Source of the DNA: Oscillospiraceae bacterium
GTDB lineage: Bacteria > Bacillota > Clostridia > Oscillospirales > Oscillospiraceae
DNA: 64,000 nucleotides
Direction: 5' to 3'
NCBI GenBank assembly: GCA_017406005.1
Contig: JAFQZI010000150.1
Coordinates: 50,770-114,769, forward strand
Position 1 is the stretch's first letter; every line of letters begins with the position of its first letter. The notes under the pieces were generated by a model that saw nothing but the letters and a program-made list of their open reading frames with translations, did no database searches and was not told where the DNA came from. Shown here piece after piece: positions 34,499 through 41,547 of this stretch. Both the position numbers and the translations under genes were made by a program.

Positions 34499-36040
34499 TT
34501 ACTGACCTATAAAGAGTTCCGCCTGCTTGAACTGGTGGACAAGGCCCGGGTGGAGTCTGGCACCGGTGACACCGGCTCTGACACCGAGGGTAAGCGTTGC
34601 CTGTGCTACGGGAACCATGGCTACCATGTCCTCAACAAGGATTTTCTGAAGCTCGGTGTAGATTTCCTGTCTCTTTTCCGGATCGGTTTCGCCTGCACCG
34701 GCATCGATCAGTTCATCAACATGCGCATCATCAACATGGCAGTAGTTTCTGCCGCCGGTAGAGTAGATCGGGTTGCGGTACATGTAGTCGGCGTTCTTGC
34801 CGGGTGTCCAGGATGCGATGAGAAGCTCAACTCCGGAGGTCGTGCCATCGGAGGTATTGAGCTCGGTGAGTGCGGAGTTCTGCATAATTTCGATGGACAC
34901 GTCAATGCCGTATCCGGCCAGCTGCGACTGGAGATTGGTTGCCATCTTTTGTCTGTGGTCAGCATCGGAAGTTACGAGGGAGATCTTCAGTCCGTCACAT
35001 CCGAGTTCTTCGAACAGTGCTTCTGCTGCATCGGGATCATAAGGGATGCCGTCTATCTCGCTGTAGTATCCGACGTCTCTGCAGTGCCAGTTGGTGGATT
35101 CCTGTGCATAGCCGTCCCATGCAGCATAGATGAGTTCTTCCTTGTCAACACCCATTGCCACTGCACGTCTGAAGTCCGGGTTGGATACGATGGAATCGGC
35201 ATTCTTCAGGTTGAAGCCGATGAAGTGCTGGCCACGGCCGACTTCTGTGACAAGATCAAGCGTTTCAGACTCCTGGAGTCTTGTATAGTCGGTTGCGGAA
35301 GGGCTCATGATAACATCAACCTCGCCGTTTTCAAGGGCGATCATACGGGCAGAAGCTTCCGGAATCATCCTGAATGTGAGCTTTTCCGTGTGGGGAACAT
35401 CGTAAAGCGTGCAGTCATCAAAACGTACGAGAGTGACATGATCACCGGGGACGATTTCATCATACATCCACGGGCCGGTGCCGATTTTAACAGCCTCGGC
35501 AGGATCCATGGTCTCAAAAGCTTCCTTGGAGAGCATTGCAAGAGAGTTTGCAGCGAGAGTATAGTTGAAGTCAACGTCACCCTTCACGAGCTCGAGTTCA
35601 AAGTTCAGGTCATCGATCTTTGTAAAGGTCTTGATCTTCTCTGCATAGGAAACGGTGATCGAATGCTCGCGTGCTCTCTGCATGAGCGTAAACTCAACGT
35701 CGTCGGTGTCGAGGATCGTGCCGTCATGGAATTTGACGCCTTCCTTGAGTTTAAAGGTCCAGTGCGTCGGGTCAATCATTTCCCAGCTTTCCAGAAGCTC
35801 GCCTTCATTGTTCATCGTGTCCAGATTGGTGTCGGTGAGAAGGTCACATGTGCAGTCCTGAATAATCTGGTTCGTTTCGGCGGTTGTTTCCATCGGGTCT
35901 ACCTCAGTGAATTCGTCCGCCATGGCAATAATGATCTCTTTCTTGTAGCCCTCTGCCGTTACTTCGTCGGCTGCATAAGCGCAGACGGCAGCTGAGGACA
36001 GCATCGCGAGTGCGAGGAGAACTGCCAATAACTTTTTCAT
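34499..36040 (-). CDS. ABC transporter substrate-binding protein, family 5 (oligopeptide/dipeptide type)
   Basis: 513 residues of the SBP_bac_5 fold. The signal peptide (LLAVLLALAML core) ends CAYA before ADEVTAE. The Cys lies at position -4 relative to that site and does not form a lipobox, so a secreted, non-lipidated form is predicted. Family segments include LLESWEMIDPTHWTFKLKEG, KFHDGTILDTDDVEFTL and GTGPWMYDEIVPGDHVTLVR. It is the first gene after the lysine riboswitch. Its ligand is likely a peptide or amino acid containing lysine or diaminopimelate; this is inferred from the regulation. Ribosome site GGAGG upstream of the ATG. Confidence 0.9.
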   Translation of the reverse strand: MKKLLAVLLALAMLSSAAVCAYAADEVTAEGYKKEIIIAMADEFTEVDPMETTAETNQIIQDCTCDLLTDTNLDTMNNEGELLESWEMIDPTHWTFKLKEGVKFHDGTILDTDDVEFTLMQRAREHSITVSYAEKIKTFTKIDDLNFELELVKGDVDFNYTLAANSLAMLSKEAFETMDPAEAVKIGTGPWMYDEIVPGDHVTLVRFDDCTLYDVPHTEKLTFRMIPEASARMIALENGEVDVIMSPSATDYTRLQESETLDLVTEVGRGQHFIGFNLKNADSIVSNPDFRRAVAMGVDKEELIYAAWDGYAQESTNWHCRDVGYYSEIDGIPYDPDAAEALFEELGCDGLKISLVTSDADHRQKMATNLQSQLAGYGIDVSIEIMQNSALTELNTSDGTTSGVELLIASWTPGKNADYMYRNPIYSTGGRNYCHVDDAHVDELIDAGAGETDPEKRQEIYTELQKILVEDMVAMVPVAQATLTLGVRAGVTGARLHPGLVHQFKQAELFIGQ

Positions 36041-36091
36041 TTCTGTTCCTCCGTATGAAATTGAATTTCAATGCACGTACAAATAATAAAC

Positions 36092-36115
36092 AGCCGGCGC
36101 AGAGTGCGGCCGGCT
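36092..36115 (-). terminator. Leader terminator of the lysine riboswitch
   Basis: AGCCGGC and GCCGGCT form a GC stem with a 10-base loop. The minus strand then reads GTTTATTATTTG. It lies between the aptamer and the ribosome site of the binding-protein gene, the expected place for transcription attenuation. Confidence 0.75.
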
Positions 36116-36150
36116 AAAGGAGATAATATGTCAAGACACTGAACAAAATG

Positions 36151-36330
36151 ACAATTAATCCCATAGCTCTCCGCAAATGATGCGACAGTCGTACGGATCT
36201 TATCCGCACGCCCAGAGATGATTTGCAGGATCATCCCTTCGGCAGCTGACCCTTTCCTTCTGACAAAACGGTTGAGCGGGCCTGCATCAGTCGTACTCTT
36301 GACAGCTGCGCCTCTATTCAAAATAATTGT
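36151..36330 (-). promoter_or_regulatory. Lysine riboswitch (L box) aptamer
   Basis: On the minus strand the conserved pieces appear in order: AGAGGCGCAG (36315-36306), AAGAGTA (36300-36294), AGAAGGAAAGGG, GCCGAAG (36243-36237), CTGGGC (36215-36210), ACTGTC and GGAGAGCTA (36172-36164). P1 closes ACAATTA at the 5' side with TAATTGT at the 3' side. These match the lysine riboswitch, which turns genes off when lysine is high. A promoter lies 20 bp upstream and a terminator 35 bp downstream. Confidence 0.93.
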
Positions 36331-36335
36331 ACTTT

Positions 36336-36350
36336 ATGCATTTAATGCAT
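36336..36350. promoter_or_regulatory. Palindrome at the transcription start of the riboswitch operon
   Basis: ATGCAT-TTA-ATGCAT lies right after the -10 box, where a repressor would block initiation. The protein is unknown. It could give a second control layer besides lysine. Confidence 0.4.
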
Positions 36351-36377
36351 ATTAGCATATTTGTCACGAGGTGTCAA
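36349..36377 (-). promoter_or_regulatory. Promoter of the lysine-riboswitch operon
   Basis: Minus strand TTGACA (36377-36372), 17 bases, TAATAT (36354-36349). The start point near 36342 leaves a ~300-base leader containing the riboswitch. Confidence 0.88.
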
Positions 36378-36574
36378 CATAAATATCTTTTATTTCTTTT
36401 CGAATTAATAACAATATATATTACGGTCTTTCATACATGAAATAGTTTAACATCACATTTTTCTTACCCGGTTACAGCCGGACATGCATAATATGGCATA
36501 ACACTGAAAAGCCAACGCAAGGGATTGTTGGTGAAATATTAACGGTTGTTGAACTCATGTACTCTTTTCTCACA
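36378..36574. other. AT-rich spacer between divergent promoters
   Basis: No gene seen. The only structure noted is CCAAC/GTTGG (36512-36531), upstream of the uxaE promoter, which could be a regulator site. Confidence 0.5.
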
Positions 36575-36603
36575 TTGACAATACAAACCCTTTGGAATAT
36601 AAT
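36575..36603 (+). promoter_or_regulatory. Consensus promoter of uxaE
   Basis: TTGACA (36575-36580), exactly 17 bases, TATAAT (36598-36603): a full consensus housekeeping promoter. Such a strong promoter before a catabolic gene normally needs a repressor. Confidence 0.9.
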
Positions 36604-36654
36604 CTTTTTGTTTAGTGGTATTTTTATCTGAGTTGTAAAAAACAGGAGGTATAT

Positions 36655-38094
36655 ATGTCTGATTTTAAAGCTGCCCTCGAGGCACTTGGCCTTTTTGTTT
36701 ATCCGAAATCTATTGATAAAGCCGAGGGTACTGTCTGTGCAATCGTCAGAGACGGTAAGGAAAAGCTGCTTGCAGTCAGCGGCGCGAAGGAAAACGATTT
36801 TACCGGCACAAAAAAGGACGGCGTCAAATTATGTCCTCTGACGAACGATAACGCCGGTGCTATGATGGCTCTCTTCCCCTATACAAAGCCGCAGAGCCAT
36901 CGCGGGCATCCGTTTACATTTGGTCTGGGCGATCGTCTCGGCCTTGCTACCCCGGGCCACGTCCGCGCCATTGCTTCGTACAATGCATTCCCGATCTTTG
37001 CCCAGCAGTCAATTCGGGAATTGAACCTCACGCACCGCACATTTGCTGATGTGATCTCCTCCGCTGCATTCGGCGTCATGCAGGAAGGCTATAAAGGCGG
37101 CTACGGAGCAGACGGCGATCATCTGAAAACGAAGGACGAAATCAGCTATGCACTGTCTTCCGGCTGCACAATGATCACGCTCGACTGCTCGGAACATATC
37201 AATACCAAAGCCGCAGCGTTCTCGGACGAGGAAGTTGCCGCGGCTTATGCACAGCTTCCCGCTGATGTGCGCGCACACTATGAGGAAGTTTATCTTAGCA
37301 ATGTGCAGCCGATCATCGGTACACTTTCTGCCCCGGATCTTCGTCGCATCGTGCTCGTATTCTGGGATGCGGTAAACCATGCGATTGACTGCTACCGCCA
37401 TATTGAAGCAACAAGATCTGTTGATGTTGACTTTGAGCTCTCCATTGATGAAACGTTGACCATTACCACTCCGGCAGAACATTTCATTGTTGCAAACGAG
37501 CTCTCCCTTGCAGGAATTACGCCGGACAGCGTCGCCCCGCATTTCTCCGGAGAATTCGAAAAGGGCATTGAGTATGCAGGCAATCTGGAAGATTTCGCAC
37601 ACGATTTTGTCGTGCATCAGGAGATTGCAGATCACTTTGGCTACAAGCTGTCTGTTCATTCGGGTTCCGATAAGTTTTCCGTATTCTCAACAGTTGGCCG
37701 TGTAACCCAGGGCCACGTTCATGTCAAAACAGCCGGCACCAACTGGCTTGAGGCTGTTGCGATTCTTGCGGAGTATGATCCCGCACTTTATCGGAAAGCG
37801 CAGAAGTTTGCTCTGGAGCACCGGAGCGAGGCGGAAAAGTATTATCACGTCTCGACCAACGTCAAAGAGATTCCGAATATTGATCTGCAGAGCGATGCCT
37901 ATCTTCCCGAGTATCTGAAATTGCCTGCCTCACGCCAGACAATGCATATTACCTATGGGCTGCTGTTGGCAGAGTCGTGGTTCCGTGAGCCGTTCTTTGC
38001 GCTTCTTGCGGAACATGAGGAAGACTACTATGCAAAGCTTGTTTCGCATATAGGAAAGCATCTCCGTTACGTAACTGCTGAAATCAAAAAGTAA
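36655..38094 (+). CDS. uxaE: Tagaturonate/fructuronate epimerase family protein
   Basis: 479 residues. The sequence SHRGHPFTFGLGDRLGLATP with following PGHVRA, and the late YHVSTNVKEIPN segment, are typical of the UxaE family, which epimerises tagaturonate and fructuronate in hexuronate catabolism and replaces part of the classical UxuB/UxaB route. The length matches the family. It has AGGAGG before the ATG and a full consensus promoter. The neighbouring kduD/kduI genes, convergent to it, also serve uronate use, consistent with pectin- or glucuronide-derived sugars as a carbon source. Confidence 0.8.
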   Translation: MSDFKAALEALGLFVYPKSIDKAEGTVCAIVRDGKEKLLAVSGAKENDFTGTKKDGVKLCPLTNDNAGAMMALFPYTKPQSHRGHPFTFGLGDRLGLATPGHVRAIASYNAFPIFAQQSIRELNLTHRTFADVISSAAFGVMQEGYKGGYGADGDHLKTKDEISYALSSGCTMITLDCSEHINTKAAAFSDEEVAAAYAQLPADVRAHYEEVYLSNVQPIIGTLSAPDLRRIVLVFWDAVNHAIDCYRHIEATRSVDVDFELSIDETLTITTPAEHFIVANELSLAGITPDSVAPHFSGEFEKGIEYAGNLEDFAHDFVVHQEIADHFGYKLSVHSGSDKFSVFSTVGRVTQGHVHVKTAGTNWLEAVAILAEYDPALYRKAQKFALEHRSEAEKYYHVSTNVKEIPNIDLQSDAYLPEYLKLPASRQTMHITYGLLLAESWFREPFFALLAEHEEDYYAKLVSHIGKHLRYVTAEIKK

Positions 38095-38108
38095 CCGAAT
38101 ATAATCTA

Positions 38109-38146
38109 AGCCTGCTGAAAGGTCCTTGAAAACCCTTCAGCAGGCT
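38109..38146 (+). terminator. Terminator of uxaE
   Basis: AGCCTGCTGAAAGG pairs with CCCTTCAGCAGGCT (one mismatch), followed by CTTTATATTT. The rest of the gap to 38341 shows no gene. Confidence 0.88.
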
Positions 38147-38341
38147 CTTTATATTTCCCGGGTTAGCTTCTGTCCTGCCCCTCCTAATCGCACTTAGCTC
38201 GCAACAGAGCACCGAAATTGAGGTACAGTGTTGTCTTCGCGAGCAATACGACGCGCGAGAAACGTGTGACGATCCTTGCTTCGCAGGGTCTGCACTAAAT
38301 CACGAGGTTACTGAACAGTCTCGTTCTCGCTTTTATTTTGG

Positions 38342-39142
38342 TTAAGGTTGCTTCCCAATGTAAGCGAGGATACCGCCGTCTACATAAAGAATATGCCCGT
38401 TGACAAAGTTAGATGCATCCGATGCGAGGAACACCGCCGGTCCCATCAGATCTTCCGGTGTGCCCCAACGGGCTGCCGGTGTCTTTGCCACGATAAACTG
38501 GTCAAAGGGATGTCTGCTGCCGTCCGGCTGGCGCTCACGCAGAGGTGCTGTCTGCGGGGTGGCAATATAGCCCGGTCCGATGCCGTTGCACTGAATATTA
38601 GCTTCGCCGTATTCTGAGCAGATGTTCCTGGTGAGCATCTTTAATCCGCCTTTTGCCGCCGCGTATGCAGAAACTGTCTCACGGCCAAGCTCGCTCATCA
38701 TTGAACAGATATTGATAATCTTCCCGTGGCCCTTCTCGATCATCCCCGGGATAACAGCCTTCGCGCAGATAAACGGAGCAACAAGGTCGATGTCCACGAC
38801 CTGGCGGAAGTCTTCCGCACTCATTTCCACCATCGGGATCCTCTTGATAATTCCCGCGTTGTTGACAAGAATATCCACTCCGCCCAGATCTTCCTTAATC
38901 TTGGCAACCAGCTCAACTACCTGCTCTTCTTTCGTAACATCGGAGATGTATCCGTGAGCATCAATTCCTTTTTCTTTGTATGCCTTGAGGGCTTTGTCCA
39001 TATGCTCCTGGCTACGGCAGTTAAAAACAACCGTTGCACCTGCTCCGGCAAATGCTTCCGCAATTGCGAATCCGATGCCATATGCAGCTCCAGTAACAAG
39101 GGCTACTTTCCTTTCCAGGGAAAAACTCTTCATGATATCCAT
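38342..39142 (-). CDS. kduD: 2-dehydro-3-deoxy-D-gluconate 5-dehydrogenase (KduD)
   Basis: A 266-residue SDR. Cofactor motif VTGAAYGIGFAIAEAFAGAG, NNAGI, catalytic Ser in NICSMMSE and the YAAAK motif. The ending ILYVDGGILAYIGKQP is characteristic of KduD. It interconverts 2,5-diketo-3-deoxygluconate (the KduI product) and 2-keto-3-deoxygluconate using NAD(H). It follows kduI by 17 bp with AGGAGG before its ATG. Confidence 0.9.
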   Translation of the reverse strand: MDIMKSFSLERKVALVTGAAYGIGFAIAEAFAGAGATVVFNCRSQEHMDKALKAYKEKGIDAHGYISDVTKEEQVVELVAKIKEDLGGVDILVNNAGIIKRIPMVEMSAEDFRQVVDIDLVAPFICAKAVIPGMIEKGHGKIINICSMMSELGRETVSAYAAAKGGLKMLTRNICSEYGEANIQCNGIGPGYIATPQTAPLRERQPDGSRHPFDQFIVAKTPAARWGTPEDLMGPAVFLASDASNFVNGHILYVDGGILAYIGKQP

Positions 39143-39159
39143 CTCTGTTCCTCCTGTTA

Positions 39160-40002
39160 TTATTTCAGCTCCGTGATAGGAATAACATCCATATCATCAA
39201 ATTCCTGGTTTTCTCCGCCCATGGCCCAGATGAAGGTGTAGTTGCTCGTGCCGGCTCCTGCATGGATCGACCAGGAGGGAGAAATCACGGCCTGCTCGTT
39301 TTTCATCACAATATGCCTGGTTTCTTGTCCCTGTCCCATCATGTGGAAGACGACCTGATCTTCCGGCACTTCAAAATACATGTAAACTTCCATGCGCCGC
39401 TCATGCGTATGCGCCGGCATTGTGTTCCAGACGCTTCCGCTCTCCAGCACGGTCATGCCCATGGAAAGCTGGCATGTTTTCAGCACGGCCGGATGGATGA
39501 ACTGGTTTATCACACGCTTGTTGGAAGTTGCTGCATCTCCACAGGGTTTTTTGTTTGCATCGGCGATTTTCAACAGACGCGTCTCGTAGCTGCGGTGTGC
39601 AGGGGCTGAAACCATGTAAAACTTTGCCGGTTTCTCGGCGCTTTCACTTGCAAACAGAACTTCCTTTGCTCCCATGGTGATATACAGGCAGTCCTTATAG
39701 CCGAGTTCATATACCGTCCCGTCTACTGTAATCGTTCCTGCTCCGCCGATATTAAAGATACCGATCTCACGGCGCTCCAGGAAATACTTTGTTCCGAAGT
39801 TTGCCCATACATCGATTCCCTTGTCGATGGAAACCGTTTCTGAAACAGGCATGCAGCCCAGTGTCACCATGCGGTCAACATGGCTGTATACAGCGGTAAC
39901 CGTATCCGGCTGGTACAAATTCTCAATCAGGAACTCGTTTCTCAGTTCCTCTGTCGTATAGCGTTTTACATCTCTCGGATTTGCTGCATAGCGGATATCC
40001 AT
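39160..40002 (-). CDS. kduI: 5-dehydro-4-deoxy-D-glucuronate isomerase (KduI)
   Basis: A 280-residue cupin enzyme. MDIRYAANPRDVKRYTTEEL at the start and PAHTHERRMEVYMYFE (metal-binding His/Glu cluster) are diagnostic. It converts 5-keto-4-deoxyuronate, from pectin or glycosaminoglycan lyase products, to 2,5-diketo-3-deoxygluconate. First gene of the kduI-kduD pair. No lyases or KDG kinase are in the window. Confidence 0.95.
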   Translation of the reverse strand: MDIRYAANPRDVKRYTTEELRNEFLIENLYQPDTVTAVYSHVDRMVTLGCMPVSETVSIDKGIDVWANFGTKYFLERREIGIFNIGGAGTITVDGTVYELGYKDCLYITMGAKEVLFASESAEKPAKFYMVSAPAHRSYETRLLKIADANKKPCGDAATSNKRVINQFIHPAVLKTCQLSMGMTVLESGSVWNTMPAHTHERRMEVYMYFEVPEDQVVFHMMGQGQETRHIVMKNEQAVISPSWSIHAGAGTSNYTFIWAMGGENQEFDDMDVIPITELK

Positions 40003-40059
40003 AATCTTTCCCCTTATCTCTATATTTTAATTTCGCTTTGGCGGTGTGTTGCTACTTCT

Positions 40060-40087
40060 ATTCTAATCATCCCCCGCTTAAAGTCAA
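40060..40087 (-). promoter_or_regulatory. Promoter of kduID
   Basis: TTGACT (40087-40082) and TAGAAT (40065-40060) on the minus strand with 16-base spacing, about 58 bp before the kduI ATG. Confidence 0.6.
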
Positions 40088-40121
40088 GCAACAAATTGAA
40101 AACAGATTGATTTGCTTAATA

Positions 40122-41342
40122 TCAGCCCTGATCCCCTTCTTTCAGGCGGACACGCCACTGGGGTCTGCCGTTGACACTGACGCAAAAGCGTTCAATCTTC
40201 CCTTCCGCTTCCAGCTTCGGCTTTGCCATATCAATCGCCTTCCTGCTGTAGCCCTCATCTTTCAGAATCTTGTTCATGTCGGTGGAAGACATCTCCCCAG
40301 TTTTTTCCAACGTTTCCAGAATGGTCTGTTTACAGTAGTCTGTCTGCGTCATCCGTGTGGGATCTGCCTGTGTAAACGGTGCATCGTGGGCATAGTCCGC
40401 GAACTTCTTTCCGGAGAATCCGTAATACACCAGCTTCCCGTCATCAAAGTGATAGAGAATCGTTTGCTGTGGTGCATGGTAGGAATTCTTTTCATTGCTG
40501 ATAAAGCGGACTTCCTGATGCGGCCTGAGCTCCGTGTAATCCGTAAAGATCACGCTTCTGGCAATATCCGGCAAGTCTGCCGAACCGGAAATCCTCTGCC
40601 GCCAGTCATCCGTTTTCTTCTTGTTGGTGTGGCACACCAGCAGGAATGCCGTTCCGTACACTTCTCCGAGTCTCACAAGATGATCCAGCGATTCTCGTGC
40701 CTGCTGCCGGGATGTCATAGACGCTCCCCGCGGCATGAAGGCCTGGATCGGGTCAAACACACAGATGGCAGGGCGGAATTCTGCGATCAGCTCCTCCAGC
40801 TCTTTGGACGCAAAGGAAAGCTTTCCGAGATGCTGATAATCTACCGTGATGATGTTTTCCGTTTCTGCTCCGTAAGCTTCAAACTCTTTCCTCAGGATCT
40901 CCGGGGGATCCTCTGCGGAAAAGTACATGCAGGTCATGTTGAAAGGCTCGCCCTTTACTGCATCCCGGTTGACTCCCTTTGGGACGGCTCTCTCCTGCTC
41001 CCGGCGAAGTTCAAAATACTTCGCCACATCGTCAAGCTCCAGTCTGCCTTCGGACGCTTCTACCACTGCCTTCATATACGCCTGGTCTTCTTCAGAAAAC
41101 GGTTCCGGTTCTTCCTGTTCCCCGTTTTCCTCCTTGACCCCGATTTCTGGGTCATGGAGCATAGTAGGCCTCATAATGCTGAGGCAGGAGAGCAGATAAC
41201 ACCAGAGATTTGTTTTCCCGATTCCTCCGCTGCCCGCCAGGAGAGTGATAGCTCCTTTCGGGATCCAGTAGGGGATAACCCATTCTGCTTCCTTTGGTTC
41301 AAATTCAGAGACGCTTCTTGCGTGCTGTATGATATCAGACAT
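40122..41342 (-). CDS. RepA/AAA_25-like ATPase (mobile-element type)
   Basis: 406 residues. Walker A GSGGIGKTNLWCYLLS near residue 35, Walker B ICVFDPIQAFMP, and FLLVCHTNKKKTDDWRQRISG resemble RepA/AAA_25 hexameric ATPases of plasmids and phages. The C-terminal ~70 residues form a winged-helix-like region (MSSTDMNKILKDEGYSRKAI). An acidic insert (EENGEQEEPEP) follows Walker A. The ATG at 41342 with AGGAGG six bases upstream fixes the start; the frame is open to 41522 but crosses the promoter. No integrase, Rep or capsid genes are nearby, so it looks like a stray mobile-element gene. Confidence 0.72.
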   Translation of the reverse strand: MSDIIQHARSVSEFEPKEAEWVIPYWIPKGAITLLAGSGGIGKTNLWCYLLSCLSIMRPTMLHDPEIGVKEENGEQEEPEPFSEEDQAYMKAVVEASEGRLELDDVAKYFELRREQERAVPKGVNRDAVKGEPFNMTCMYFSAEDPPEILRKEFEAYGAETENIITVDYQHLGKLSFASKELEELIAEFRPAICVFDPIQAFMPRGASMTSRQQARESLDHLVRLGEVYGTAFLLVCHTNKKKTDDWRQRISGSADLPDIARSVIFTDYTELRPHQEVRFISNEKNSYHAPQQTILYHFDDGKLVYYGFSGKKFADYAHDAPFTQADPTRMTQTDYCKQTILETLEKTGEMSSTDMNKILKDEGYSRKAIDMAKPKLEAEGKIERFCVSVNGRPQWRVRLKEGDQG

Positions 41343-41373
41343 ATTTGTCCTCCTTTGCATTGTCACTGGGTAC

Positions 41374-41402
41374 AGCATACTAAATATCTTGTTTTGTGTC
41401 AA
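41374..41402 (-). promoter_or_regulatory. Promoter of the RepA-like ATPase gene
   Basis: TTGACA (41402-41397), 17 bases, TATGCT (41379-41374) on the minus strand. The iteron-like repeats begin directly upstream of the -35 box. Confidence 0.85.
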
Positions 41403-41429
41403 GGTGAAAATGGTGATTTTGGTGAAAAT
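41403..41429. repeat. Iteron-like 9-bp tandem repeats
   Basis: Three consecutive units GGTGAAAAT, GGTGATTTT and GGTGAAAAT abut the -35 box of the RepA-like gene. Two more copies in the opposite direction lie at 41515-41523 and 41534-41542. Confidence 0.7.
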
Positions 41430-41473
41430 GGCGCAATATTGTAAAAATAGCCATTTTTGAACTTTTAGCGCGG

Positions 41474-41501
41474 AAAAGCAGGCTTTTTCAAGCCTGCTTT
41501 T
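41474..41501. terminator. Terminator of the ABC-F gene
   Basis: AAAAGCAGGCT and AGCCTGCTTTT form an 11-bp stem with flanking A and T tracts, so it can work in both directions. It sits between the two inverted sets of GGTGAAAA repeats. Confidence 0.85.
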
Positions 41502-41514
41502 TCCATTCTCACTC

Positions 41515-41542
41515 ATTTTCACCTTTGGGTTCCGTTTTCACC
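41515..41542. repeat. Inverted copies of the iteron-like repeat
   Basis: ATTTTCACC (41515-41523) and GTTTTCACC (41534-41542) are reverse complements of the GGTGAAAA unit, 19 bp apart, just after the ABC-F stop codon. Confidence 0.6.
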
Positions 41543-41547
41543 TTGTA

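Noticed and set aside
34535-35995. A 486-codon plus-strand open frame opposite the oligopeptide-binding protein gene
   Set aside because: Shadow of the family 5 binding protein on the other strand, which has a signal peptide and clear motifs.
36037-36321. A 94-codon open frame on the minus strand that overlaps the binding-protein start as ATGA and vaguely resembles a NikR-like regulator
   Set aside because: It lies inside the lysine riboswitch and its terminator, starts with TTG without a ribosome site, and its end is simply the ribosome site of the binding-protein gene.
38150-38341. GC-rich gap between the uxaE terminator and kduD as a possible RNA gene
   Set aside because: Only short irregular stems are visible and no known RNA motif is matched.
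40038-41444. A plus-strand open frame opposite the RepA-like ATPase
   Set aside because: No ribosome site or recognisable protein; the minus strand has Walker motifs and a proper promoter.
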